Source: Gemmatimonadota bacterium (lineage in GTDB: Bacteria > Gemmatimonadota > Gemmatimonadetes > Longimicrobiales > Gaopeijiaceae). From it: 43,968 nt of DNA. Made by a program: the position numbers and the translations under genes. The stretch is taken from the NCBI GenBank assembly GCA_003564295.1, contig PXFI01000103.1, forward strand, positions 1 through 43,968. Reading direction: 5' to 3'. This document shows, piece after piece, positions 35,703 through 43,968 of this stretch (positions within the stretch are counted from its first letter, which is position 1; the number at the start of each line of letters is the position of its first letter). The notes beneath the pieces are model-generated. The model had not been told where the DNA came from. It saw nothing but the letters and a program-made list of their open reading frames with translations, and did no database searches.

Positions 35703-36923
35703 ATGAATACCTTGCTGAGCCTCTCCTGGCGCAACATCTGGCGGCATCCGGCTCGAAGTGGAGTCTTGCTGGCGGCGATCATGGTCGGCCTGTGCGCCGG
35801 TGTGGTCACCGTGGGTACGATGAACGGGCTGATGCGACAACGGGTGGACTACCTGATCGAGAGCGAATTGACCCATGCCCAGATTCATCATCCTGAGTTC
35901 CTGGCCGAGGGCCACTCCTGGCACTCCATACCCGAGCATGATCGGATCATTTCCTGGCTTGACGGCGATCCCCGAGTGGAGTCCCACACTTCCCGCACCC
36001 TATCCGATGGAGTGCTGCAGTCACCAGTGAGGGCGTCGGGGGTTCGGATCCGGGGGATCGATGTAGAGTCCGAGGTTCGGACCACCACCTTTCATGAGAA
36101 TCTGGTGGAAGGGGAGTACCTGGACACCGACGTGCGCAATGCGGTCCTCATGGGGACGCGCCTGGCCGAAGAGCACAACCTGGACCTGGGCAACCGCATC
36201 GTGCTGACCTTTGAGGATACCGACGGACGGCTGGCCTCCGCCTCCTTTAACATCGCAGGCCTCTTCAAATCGGCTTCCGCCGATTACGACGAGCTCAATG
36301 TTCTTGTCCGATCCGATGACTTCATACGCTTGCTTGCTGATCGGCCCGTCTACCATGAAATCGGGGTGATGTTGGAGAGCGAGGAGGTGGCAGAATCCTT
36401 CGTAGCCGATTTCAACTCCGAATTCACCGGGGCGGAAGCGCAAACCTGGAGGGAGCTCTCTCCGGAGCTGAGCATGCTGGTGGAGCTCGGTGGGGTGATG
36501 GTGTTCCTGATCACCATGATCATCATGGCCGCTCTGGCATTCGGCATACTGAACACCATGCTGATGGCTCTGTTCGAGCGCATGCGGGAAATCGGCATGC
36601 TTCTGTCCGTCGGCATGAGCCGTCCGCGAGTGTTCTCCATGATCATGTTGGAATCGGTGATCTTGACATTCACCGGCGCTGCCGTGGGCATCGGCCTGGC
36701 ATGGATGAGCATGACCTACCTGTCGAGAGCCGGTGTGAATCTCGAAATGTTTGCCGAAGGCATGGCAGAAATCGGCTGGGACTATATGGTCTACCCACTC
36801 ATGAGTGCCAGGGAATATGTCGCGGTCGTGACGGTCGTCATAGTCATCACCCTTCTCGCCTCGGTCTACCCAGCCTTGAAGGCCATACGAATCAACCCCC
36901 TGGAAGCGGCAAGAGACCACTGA
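35703..36923 (+). CDS. FtsX/LolCE-like ABC transporter permease (second subunit)
   Basis: MNTLLSLSWRNIWRHPARSGVLLAAIMVGLCAGVVTVGTM; MLMALFERMREIGMLLSVGMSRPRVFSM. Confidence 0.93.
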   Translation: MNTLLSLSWRNIWRHPARSGVLLAAIMVGLCAGVVTVGTMNGLMRQRVDYLIESELTHAQIHHPEFLAEGHSWHSIPEHDRIISWLDGDPRVESHTSRTLSDGVLQSPVRASGVRIRGIDVESEVRTTTFHENLVEGEYLDTDVRNAVLMGTRLAEEHNLDLGNRIVLTFEDTDGRLASASFNIAGLFKSASADYDELNVLVRSDDFIRLLADRPVYHEIGVMLESEEVAESFVADFNSEFTGAEAQTWRELSPELSMLVELGGVMVFLITMIIMAALAFGILNTMLMALFERMREIGMLLSVGMSRPRVFSMIMLESVILTFTGAAVGIGLAWMSMTYLSRAGVNLEMFAEGMAEIGWDYMVYPLMSAREYVAVVTVVIVITLLASVYPALKAIRINPLEAARDH

Positions 36924-36926
36924 ATC

Positions 36927-36953
36927 CGAGTGTGTCGGAGAGATCTACACTCG
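36927..36953 (+). other. Intergenic inverted repeat between permease 2 and the ATPase gene
   Basis: CGAGTGT (36927-36933) / 13 nt / ACACTCG (36947-36953), just upstream of the ATPase ribosome-binding region. Confidence 0.5.
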
Positions 36954-36965
36954 AGGGACCTCATC

Positions 36966-37673
36966 ATGGCGATCCTGAAGACCACAGACCTTTCGAAGGT
37001 TTACAATCCCGATACTGTGCCGGTCCACGCCCTGCGAGACGTGTCCGTATCCATTGAGAAGGGTGAGTTCACCAGCGTCGTCGGACCTTCCGGGTCCGGG
37101 AAGACGACCCTGCTGAACCTGGTGGGCGGCCTGGACAAGCCCACCTCCGGTGAGGTGGAAGTGGAGGGCATTCGGATAGCAGGCATGAAAGACAGGGAGC
37201 TCACCAACTTTCGCCTGCACAACATCGGCTTCGTCTTCCAGCACTACAACCTGATCCCGGTCTTCTCCGCCAGGGAGAACGTCTCGTTCATCATGCTGCT
37301 GCAGAACCAGGACAAGGAGAAGATGCAGGAGCGGGCCGACGAGCTGCTGAGAGCCGTGGGATTGGGCAATCGGAAGGACGCCCGACCGCCGCAGATGTCG
37401 GGTGGAGAGCAGCAGCGCGTGGCGGTGGCCCGGGCCCTCGCCTCGAAGCCGAAGTTCATCCTGGCTGATGAGCCCACGGCCAGTTTGGACACGGAAGCGG
37501 CCATGAACCTCCTGGATATCATGCAACGCATGAACCAGGAGCAGAACGTCACCTTCGTGTTCTCCACACACGATCAGCGCGTCATCGACCGGGCCCGGAG
37601 AGTCATTACCCTGGTGGATGGCGCCGTCGACAGCGATGAGCATCGCGATCCTGATGAAGGCGCCACAGCCTGA
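36966..37673 (+). CDS. LolD/MacB-type ABC transporter ATP-binding protein
   Basis: VVGPSGSGKTTLLNLVGGLDKPTSGEV, MSGGEQQRVAVARALASKPKFILADEPTASLD, FSTHDQRVIDRARRVITLVDG. Confidence 0.95.
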   Translation: MAILKTTDLSKVYNPDTVPVHALRDVSVSIEKGEFTSVVGPSGSGKTTLLNLVGGLDKPTSGEVEVEGIRIAGMKDRELTNFRLHNIGFVFQHYNLIPVFSARENVSFIMLLQNQDKEKMQERADELLRAVGLGNRKDARPPQMSGGEQQRVAVARALASKPKFILADEPTASLDTEAAMNLLDIMQRMNQEQNVTFVFSTHDQRVIDRARRVITLVDGAVDSDEHRDPDEGATA

Positions 37674-38847
37674 TTCACCGATCCTTCTGCCCTTCCTGGG
37701 GGCATCCCTGCTCGCCCTTGCAGGGATGCCTTCTGCCGCGGAGGCTCAGCTCGGTGATGATTTGCGGATAGGCGGTCATATCCAGGGGAATCCGGTGGTT
37801 ATCTCCACTGCCTTCCCCGAACCGCTCGGTGAGGGCACCTGGACCGAATACCGCCTGCAGAACCGGCTGAACGTGCGCTGGAACCCCTCCTCCAATCTCA
37901 CGCTCCACTGGCAGATGCGTACCCGCTTGTTCAGCGGGGATCTGGTTCGTGACATCCCGGGCTACGCGGACGCGGTTCACAGAGACGATGGCCTGATCAA
38001 CCTCTCGTGGATGATCTCCGAAGGGGATGCCTGGCTCTTGCATTACCTCCCGGATCGGCTCTTTGCCGAGTGGAGTCGCGGGGACTGGAACGTGCGGCTC
38101 GGCCGCCAGCGGGTGAATTGGGGGGTGAATATGATCACCAACCCCAACGACATCTTCAACATCTACTCCTTCTACGATTTCGACTACCGGGAACGTCCCG
38201 GCTCGGATGCCCTTCGCGTCCAGCGCTTCATCGGCTTCGGCTCCCGGTTCGAAGTAACTCTGAGTCCGGCCCGGGATCTGGAAGAGAGTGTCGCTGCGGC
38301 CCTGTATGCCTTCAGGGCCGGCGGCTATGACGTCCAGGTCATCGGCGGGTATTTCCGCAAACGCATCACGACCGGTGCCGGATGGGCCGGGGATTTCAGA
38401 GGTGCAGGCATCAAGGGTGAAACCATGTTTTTCGCCGATCTGGATGAGACCGGCGGCCACCGGGAGACGAACTTCATCGCCTCCGCATCGGCGGACTACA
38501 TGTTTGCCAACAGTCTGTTCCTGACCGTGGAGCTGCTGTACAACCACGAGGGCGGTCGTGAGGAATTCTTACTCATGGCCGAAGAGCTCACACCCGACAA
38601 TCCATCGCCTTCCAGGTACCAGGCCACGGTCCACCTGACCTACCCCATCCATCCGTTGGTGGATGGTTCTCTCGCCGCCATGGTCTATCCCGATGAGGAA
38701 GCCGTATTCCTCTCGCCCTCCGTGACTCTGTCCGTCACCGAGGATCTCGACTTTCGGCTACTCGGTCAGGTCTTCGGCGGCAGCGACGATTCCGTCTTCG
38801 CCGACACCGGCCATCTGGTCACGGCCTCCTTGAGGTACCACTTCTGA
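37654..38847 (+). CDS. Outer-membrane beta-barrel protein (DUF1302-like)
   Basis: Signal peptide to AEAQ, WNVRLGRQRVNWGVNMITNPNDIFNIYSF, alternating beta-strand pattern, terminal VTASLRYHF. Start overlaps the ATPase end; alternative upstream starts at 37618/37636. Confidence 0.8.
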   Translation: MKAPQPDSPILLPFLGASLLALAGMPSAAEAQLGDDLRIGGHIQGNPVVISTAFPEPLGEGTWTEYRLQNRLNVRWNPSSNLTLHWQMRTRLFSGDLVRDIPGYADAVHRDDGLINLSWMISEGDAWLLHYLPDRLFAEWSRGDWNVRLGRQRVNWGVNMITNPNDIFNIYSFYDFDYRERPGSDALRVQRFIGFGSRFEVTLSPARDLEESVAAALYAFRAGGYDVQVIGGYFRKRITTGAGWAGDFRGAGIKGETMFFADLDETGGHRETNFIASASADYMFANSLFLTVELLYNHEGGREEFLLMAEELTPDNPSPSRYQATVHLTYPIHPLVDGSLAAMVYPDEEAVFLSPSVTLSVTEDLDFRLLGQVFGGSDDSVFADTGHLVTASLRYHF

Positions 38848-38854
38848 GGTGGCA

Positions 38855-40735
38855 TCAGCCCCCTTCCACCTCCGCCGCGCGCCTGAAGGCTCCCTCCCCC
38901 CCTACCACCGGAAGCTCCAGGGCCGTCCTGTCGAGAGCGACGGTGAGCTCCGTGCCCGGGTCCGGCCAGAGGGTGAAGTCCCGGTCGCTGGAGAAGATCA
39001 TGAGCCCGATCCGGGCTCCTGCCGGAATGATCTGGTCCGTGGGCTGCAGGTCGAAGCTCAGCTCGTAGTACTGCCCTGGCACCAGGGGCTCCGACTGGCT
39101 GATGGATCGGTGGTTCCGGGGGTCGGCCCAACCCCGGGTGATGAGGTTGTCGGTGATGGGTTGCGGCTCCCTCCCTCTTGGCTCCGTCCATGGCAAGGAG
39201 ACGAGCCACACCGACAGGTTCGCCGCCGGTTTGCTTGCCGCCAGCCGAATCGTGATCCGGGGGGTGCCGGAGATGTGCACAGGACCGGACAGCTCGGGGG
39301 TGGCGTAGAGAAGTCGATGGTCCGTCCACTCGGCCATGGCCAGGGTGGCGCCGCTGAAGGAGAAGTTGTCCACCAGCGTCTCGGAGCCCTGGGAGGCCCC
39401 CCGGTTCAGGCTGAGGCCGCCGGTCTGCACGCCGCCGGCCAGGGGGTGCAGCGTCACCGGCCCAGCCTCCGGGTGGGGATAGTCCTGGTAGGCCGTGGGC
39501 TCGAGCCGCTCGGCACCCTCCCGGACGATCCACGCCCGAGGGTCCGACTCCACGTCGTTCTCCACTCCGTACACGTACCGCGTGAACCAGCGGTTCATCA
39601 TCTCCAGGGGCGGCGCCCCGCCGTGGCCACCCTGGTGGAAGTAGAACTGCACCGGCGTGCCCTGCTCCTTCAGCGCCTCATAGATGCGCACGCCGTGCTC
39701 GGGCATGACATTCCAGTCGTTGAAGGCATGGGCCATGAGGGTGGCGGCCCGGACGTTGCCCACCACAGGCAAGTAGTCCCGGGCGGCCCACCAGTCGCTG
39801 TGATCGCCGGTGATACGGTCCATATTCTGCATCAACTCGCCGTCCCGCACGTCCTCGATGCACCAGGGCCGCCGCTCGGGATCGCCGCTGTTGATGAAGT
39901 CGAAGAGGACGTCGATGTCCTCCCCCAGCCAGCCGCCGGGGCTCCGCACCAGGCCGTGGGACCGGTAGTAATGGTAGTAGGAGGTGTTCGGTGCGATGGG
40001 GATGATGGCCTCCAGCCCTTCCACGCCGGTGGTGGCCGCGGCCAGAGGCAGCGTTCCGTTGTAGGAGGTACCTGTCATACCCACCCTTCCGGTGGTCCAG
40101 TACGCCACCACCTCTTCGTTGCCGTCCGGGCTCGTGAAGCCTCTGGCCCGGCCGTTCAGCCAGTCGATGACCGCCTTGGGCGCCAGGGACTCGTTGGGCC
40201 CGCCCACGGTGGGGCAGCCCTGGGACAGTCCCGTACCCGGGGAGGAGGAGTGGACCACGGCGAAGCCCCGGGGCACCCAGGTGTGGATCTGGGACCTGGA
40301 GATGGTGGGCCGCAGGCTCCGGTACGGTGCCGGCGGCATCTCCAGGCGGGGCGGGGGTGTCTCGCCGATCTCGTGCCGTACGTTCCAGAAGTAGCGCAGG
40401 TCTCCGGAGCCGGTTCCGGCGTAATATGGGCTCGTCTCATAGACAACCGGGATCTTGAGGCCTTCTGTTTCCGTCTGCTTCGGACGGACCACGCTGACGT
40501 GCATGCGATCGAGCCGTCCGTCGCCGTCTGAATCGAACTCCGTCTCCACCCAGAGATCGTGTCGGATCCACTCCGTGGAATCGGCGAAGGCGGGCACGAT
40601 CTGGGCCTGGCCCGCGGAGAAGACGGGTTGTGCCGGCGTCTGCCCCTGGGCCTCCGTCAGTGGCAGCAGCAGAAAGGCGAAGGACAGGGCCGCCAGGACA
40701 CCGCTCACTTGACTGCGAATTGGTCGCATGATCAT
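38855..40735 (-). CDS. Exported CocE/NonD family (X-Pro dipeptidyl-peptidase-like) hydrolase
   Basis: Signal peptide SGVLAALSFAFLLLPLTEAQGQ; VGMTGTSYNGTLPLAAATTGVEGLEAIIPIA, HAFNDWNVMPEH, FYFHQGGHGG, C-terminal jelly-roll-like domain. Confidence 0.92.
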   Translation of the reverse strand: MIMRPIRSQVSGVLAALSFAFLLLPLTEAQGQTPAQPVFSAGQAQIVPAFADSTEWIRHDLWVETEFDSDGDGRLDRMHVSVVRPKQTETEGLKIPVVYETSPYYAGTGSGDLRYFWNVRHEIGETPPPRLEMPPAPYRSLRPTISRSQIHTWVPRGFAVVHSSSPGTGLSQGCPTVGGPNESLAPKAVIDWLNGRARGFTSPDGNEEVVAYWTTGRVGMTGTSYNGTLPLAAATTGVEGLEAIIPIAPNTSYYHYYRSHGLVRSPGGWLGEDIDVLFDFINSGDPERRPWCIEDVRDGELMQNMDRITGDHSDWWAARDYLPVVGNVRAATLMAHAFNDWNVMPEHGVRIYEALKEQGTPVQFYFHQGGHGGAPPLEMMNRWFTRYVYGVENDVESDPRAWIVREGAERLEPTAYQDYPHPEAGPVTLHPLAGGVQTGGLSLNRGASQGSETLVDNFSFSGATLAMAEWTDHRLLYATPELSGPVHISGTPRITIRLAASKPAANLSVWLVSLPWTEPRGREPQPITDNLITRGWADPRNHRSISQSEPLVPGQYYELSFDLQPTDQIIPAGARIGLMIFSSDRDFTLWPDPGTELTVALDRTALELPVVGGEGAFRRAAEVEGG

Positions 40736-40911
40736 CTACACTCGTCACTCGAGAGGAGGGTCAGGCCCTCTGCGGGCAGGCTTCGCCCACGAACGTGCCA
40801 GGTTTGGGCCCGGGGGGCAAGTCACAACCTGGCCTCCCACCACCCCCCCGTGATACAATGACCTGCAGGAGCGGACCACACTCATCTTCAATGGCAGCGG
40901 AGGGCAACGCC

Positions 40912-41616
40912 ATGGGCAAACTGCTGATGTCCGGAGGGATCCTGTTGTTGACGGGCAGCATGATCCTGGTCTTCTCACTTTGCACGGTCACGGAGGGGAA
41001 CGGCATGACCGCACCCGACGGAGAACGCATCCAGTTGCCGGAACCCAGACACGAGAGCCCCGTCTCCCTGGAGGAGACTCTCCTGGAGAGGCGGTCGGTC
41101 CGGAGCTACCAGGACGAGCCCCTGAGCCTTTCAGAAGCGTCACAGCTCCTGTGGGCGGCCCAGGGCATCACCGAACCTGCCAGGGGCTTCCGCACCGCCC
41201 CTTCGGCGGGGGCTCTCTTCCCCCTGGAGACCTTCCTGGTGGTTCGGAGGACGGAAGGGCTGTCTCCCGGCGTATACCGCTACCTGCCCGGTAGCCATGA
41301 GCTGGAGTTGGTTCAGGCAGGCGACATCAGCGACGCACTAACCGCCGCCGCCCTGCGGCAGGCATTCGTCCGGCAGGCCGCCGCCAACATCGTCCTGGCG
41401 GGGGTCTACGCCCGGACCGCCGGCCGGTATGGGGACCGTGCTGTTCGATATGTCCACATGGAGGCCGGGCACGTGGGTCAGAACGTCGCCCTCCAGGCGG
41501 TGGCCCTGGGCCTGGGCACCGTCATGATCGGAGCCTTCCAGGACGATGAGGTGGCAAGGGTGGTGGGCATGGCCGCAGAGGAAGAGCCGCTATACATCAT
41601 CCCGGTGGGGAGGTAG
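40912..41616 (+). CDS. SagB-type nitroreductase/dehydrogenase with N-terminal membrane anchor or signal
   Basis: MGKLLMSGGILLLTGSMILVFSLCTV; LLERRSVRSYQDEPLSLSEASQLLWAAQGI, RTAPSAGALFPLETFLVV, GHVGQNVALQAVALGLGTVMIGAF, ending PLYIIPVGR. Confidence 0.9.
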   Translation: MGKLLMSGGILLLTGSMILVFSLCTVTEGNGMTAPDGERIQLPEPRHESPVSLEETLLERRSVRSYQDEPLSLSEASQLLWAAQGITEPARGFRTAPSAGALFPLETFLVVRRTEGLSPGVYRYLPGSHELELVQAGDISDALTAAALRQAFVRQAAANIVLAGVYARTAGRYGDRAVRYVHMEAGHVGQNVALQAVALGLGTVMIGAFQDDEVARVVGMAAEEEPLYIIPVGR

Positions 41617-41694
41617 CCTTCCTTCTGTCCCGCACGGAGGCGGATTACCCGCTGCCCCCTGGCAGCCCGAACCACCAGCACAGAGGGAGGCCCA

Positions 41695-43467
41695 GTGATC
41701 GGTCGCATCTTCGGGCGGAAGGGCATCCTATCGGAGCGGGAGCATGAGATTCGAGCCCGGCAGCAGGAGCTCCTGGAGCGCCTGGCCGACTCCATCGAGA
41801 GCTTCGAGCCGACTCTGACGGGCGAGGACCTCCGCCGGTTGCGGGAGGCCCGTGAGCAGCTCCAAGGGCTCTTCCTCTTGGTGGTGGTAGGGGAGTTCAA
41901 CTCGGGCAAATCGAGCTTCATCAACGCCCTCTTGGGAGAGAGCGTCCTCCCGGAGGGCGTGACCCCCACCACCGACCGTATCAACGTCCTCCGCCACGGG
42001 AGCGAGCCAACGCTGGTGGACCGGGAAGCCTTTCTCTTGGAGCGCACCCACCCGAGTCCCCTCCTCCGGGAGATCACCCTCGTCGACACGCCCGGCACGA
42101 ACGCCATCATCCGGCGCCACGAAGAACTGACCCGGGACTACGTACCCCGCTCGGACCTTGTGCTGTTCGTCACCTCCGTGGATCGCCCCTTCACGGAGAG
42201 CGAGCGAGAGTTTCTGGAGCAGATCCGGGAGTGGGGCAAGAAGATCGTCTTCGTCGTCAACAAGATGGATATCCTGCGGGACGGTGCCGAACGGGAAGAG
42301 GTCTCGAAGTTCGTCAGGGACAACGGCGCCGCCTTGCTTGGCGAGGCACCAGAGGTCTTCCCGGTCTCGGCCCGGCAAGGCCTCAGCGCTCGGACAGAAG
42401 AAGACGGAGCCGGCCGTCGCGCCCTCTGGGAGACCAGTGGCTTCGGTGCCGTGGAAGACTACCTGCTCCATACTCTGGACCAGGAGGAGCGGATTCGCCT
42501 GAAGCTCCTGAACCCCCTGAACGTCGGACTGCGCCTCGCTGCCACCTATAAGGAGACGGCCTTCGAGCGTCTCAAGCTTCTCGCCGACGATGTGGAAACC
42601 ATCCACAACATCGACCGCCAGCTATCTCTCTTCCACCAGGAAATGGTGAAGGATTTCGAGCCCCGTTTGGACCGGTTGCGCCTGTTGCTGGGAGAGATGG
42701 GGCGGCGCGGTGAGACCTTTTTCGACGAGCACATCCGTATCGGACGTATCAGGGGACTCCTGGATAGCGAAGCTGTCCGCCAGGCCTTCGCCCGGGAGGT
42801 GGTGGGCGACACCCCGAGGATGATCGAGGAAGACGTGGGACGCATCATCGACTGGATCGTGGAGCGCAACCTGAAGGTGTGGCAGGATGTAAGCGGCTAC
42901 ATCGATCGTCGCAAGATCGCCCGCCACCGCGAAGAGATCATCGGGGAGGTCGGGCGCGCGTTCGACTACAACCGCCAAGCCCTCCTGGATTCCATCGGGC
43001 GACTGTCCCGTGAGGTAGTGGGTACCTACGACCGGGAGGCCGAGGCCCGGGCAATCGCCAACGAAGTCCAGGGCACCTTCGCCACCACCGCTCTGGCCGA
43101 GATCGGTGCCATCGGTCTCGGGACGGTGGTAGCCACCGTGGCAATGAGCGCCGCGGCCGATGTCACGGGCATCCTCCTGGCTGCGGTCCTGGCGGTGGGT
43201 GGCTTCTACCTCATCCCCCGCAAGCGCCGGAATGCGAAGGACGCTCTTCGTAAGCGCTTGGCTGCGCTGGAGGATCAGCTCACCAGCGCCCTCACGCGCC
43301 AGGTCCACCTGGAGATTGGCCAATCCACCGAGCAGGTGAACGAGGCCATCGCCCCCTACCGCCGGTTCGTCGTCTCGCAGACGGAGCGGCTGAACGAGGT
43401 CCGCGACGAACTGGTGACCGTGGAGGATTCCCTCCTGCGGCTGAAGCGAGAGATCGAGGAGAAGTAG
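41695..43467 (+). CDS. Bacterial dynamin-like GTPase family protein
   Basis: GTG start; G1 GEFNSGKSS, G2 TPTTD, G3 DTPGT, G4 NKMD; helical stalk and C-terminal hydrophobic hairpin (IGLGTVVATVAMSAAADVTGILLAAVLAVGGFYLIP). Confidence 0.88.
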   Translation: MIGRIFGRKGILSEREHEIRARQQELLERLADSIESFEPTLTGEDLRRLREAREQLQGLFLLVVVGEFNSGKSSFINALLGESVLPEGVTPTTDRINVLRHGSEPTLVDREAFLLERTHPSPLLREITLVDTPGTNAIIRRHEELTRDYVPRSDLVLFVTSVDRPFTESEREFLEQIREWGKKIVFVVNKMDILRDGAEREEVSKFVRDNGAALLGEAPEVFPVSARQGLSARTEEDGAGRRALWETSGFGAVEDYLLHTLDQEERIRLKLLNPLNVGLRLAATYKETAFERLKLLADDVETIHNIDRQLSLFHQEMVKDFEPRLDRLRLLLGEMGRRGETFFDEHIRIGRIRGLLDSEAVRQAFAREVVGDTPRMIEEDVGRIIDWIVERNLKVWQDVSGYIDRRKIARHREEIIGEVGRAFDYNRQALLDSIGRLSREVVGTYDREAEARAIANEVQGTFATTALAEIGAIGLGTVVATVAMSAAADVTGILLAAVLAVGGFYLIPRKRRNAKDALRKRLAALEDQLTSALTRQVHLEIGQSTEQVNEAIAPYRRFVVSQTERLNEVRDELVTVEDSLLRLKREIEEK

Positions 43468-43513
43468 GGATCGCGGTCCACCGCTCCAGGGGCTCCCCCG
43501 GACCCGGTCCCTA
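43465..43513. terminator. Shared bidirectional terminator hairpin whose outer arms contain both stop codons
   Basis: TAGGGA (43465-43470) / TCCCTA (43508-43513) plus inner CG/CG and GGTCC/GGACC pairing; TAG of the GTPase and CTA (TAG on -) of the DUF4438 gene are the arm ends. Confidence 0.6.
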
Positions 43514-43968
43514 CCTCCCCGGCGCCTCCCTTAGGCCCAGATAGTAGGCAGCGTTGGCGTGGGGGTCGATCCGGAGCCCGATGCGGCCCGGCAGGGCGCT
43601 CAGGACCGTGGTGACGCCCGGACCGTGCCCCGCATAATCGCTCCATCCGTGGATGATGACGCCGATGGTCACGGCATCCTCGTACCGGCCGGCGCCGTAG
43701 AAGTTGTAATGGTCCCGGATGGCCACCACATCCCCCAACCTGAGGCTCTTCAGATTGTAGCGTTCCACGGTCTCGGGACAGGTGGTCTGGATGTCGTAGT
43801 CCAGGGTCTCGATGAAGGAAGCTCCGATGCCCGAGCCCATGATGTGGCCCGGGATCTCCATCACCACGGGAACCACCAACTGGTCGCCCTCCACCCCGAT
43901 GCCCATGGACTCCAGGAACTCCGGCGAGGGCTTGTTCACCCGGACGTCCTCGAATCCCTCGATCTTCA
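43511..43968 (-). CDS. DUF4438 domain protein, C-terminal part (continues past the window end)
   Basis: KIEGFEDVRVNKPSPEFLESMGIGVEGDQLVVPVVMEIPGHIMGSGIGAS..YDIQTTCPETVERYNLKSLRLGDVVAIRDHYNFYG..GVIIHGWSDYAGHGPGVTT. Frame is open to the window end, so the GTG at 43939 is not the true start. Confidence 0.82.
   Translation of the reverse strand, partial: KIEGFEDVRVNKPSPEFLESMGIGVEGDQLVVPVVMEIPGHIMGSGIGASFIETLDYDIQTTCPETVERYNLKSLRLGDVVAIRDHYNFYGAGRYEDAVTIGVIIHGWSDYAGHGPGVTTVLSALPGRIGLRIDPHANAAYYLGLREAPGR

Noticed and set aside
38849-40531. 560 aa + strand ORF opposite the second CocE hydrolase
   Set aside because: Antisense shadow with His/Val/Gly-rich text; the - strand has the hydrolase motifs.
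1-43968. CRISPR arrays, transposases, integrases, rRNA operons, prophage genes
   Set aside because: No regularly spaced repeats, mobile-element proteins or rRNA-like sequence seen on reading; the region looks like ordinary chromosome rather than a mobile island.

Overview
High-GC bacterial chromosomal window; gene content (PadR/ADOP permease modules, many exported hydrolases) suggests a Gemmatimonadota- or Acidobacteriota-like source, which is inference only. I see about 30 genes and no rRNA, tRNA, CRISPR array or transposon. In order: DoxX N-terminus (partial, -); exported NifX-like protein / TonB receptor / phosphatidylcholine-synthase-like operon (-); CmpX-like mechanosensitive channel (-); DUF3006 / exported ComEC-type MBL hydrolase / YhaO-SbcD-like nuclease / YhaN-SbcC-like ATPase operon (-); Tat-exported HisC-like aminotransferase (+); three translationally coupled exported amidohydrolases (+); ADOP permease with PadR (-); M61-like peptidase (+); PadR with ADOP permease (+); small secreted protein; CocE-type hydrolase; ABC ATPase and ABC-2 permease (+); class-C beta-lactamase-like hydrolase (-); Tat-exported aldo/keto reductase with ferredoxin tail (-); LolA-like carrier / two FtsX-type permeases / LolD-like ATPase / beta-barrel operon (+); second CocE hydrolase (-); SagB-type nitroreductase (+); dynamin-like GTPase (+); DUF4438 protein (partial, -). 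The most interesting observations are: (1) the LolA-like/FtsX/LolD-like/beta-barrel operon, a candidate dedicated inner-to-outer-membrane trafficking system, with hairpins in its two sizeable gene gaps; (2) an amidohydrolase trio in which only the middle member keeps the metal ligands; (3) an exported NifX-like protein coupled to a TonB receptor and a phosphatidylcholine-synthase-like enzyme; (4) an exported MBL hydrolase coupled to a membrane-type YhaO/YhaN pair; (5) a palindrome whose outer arms are the stop codons of two convergent genes.
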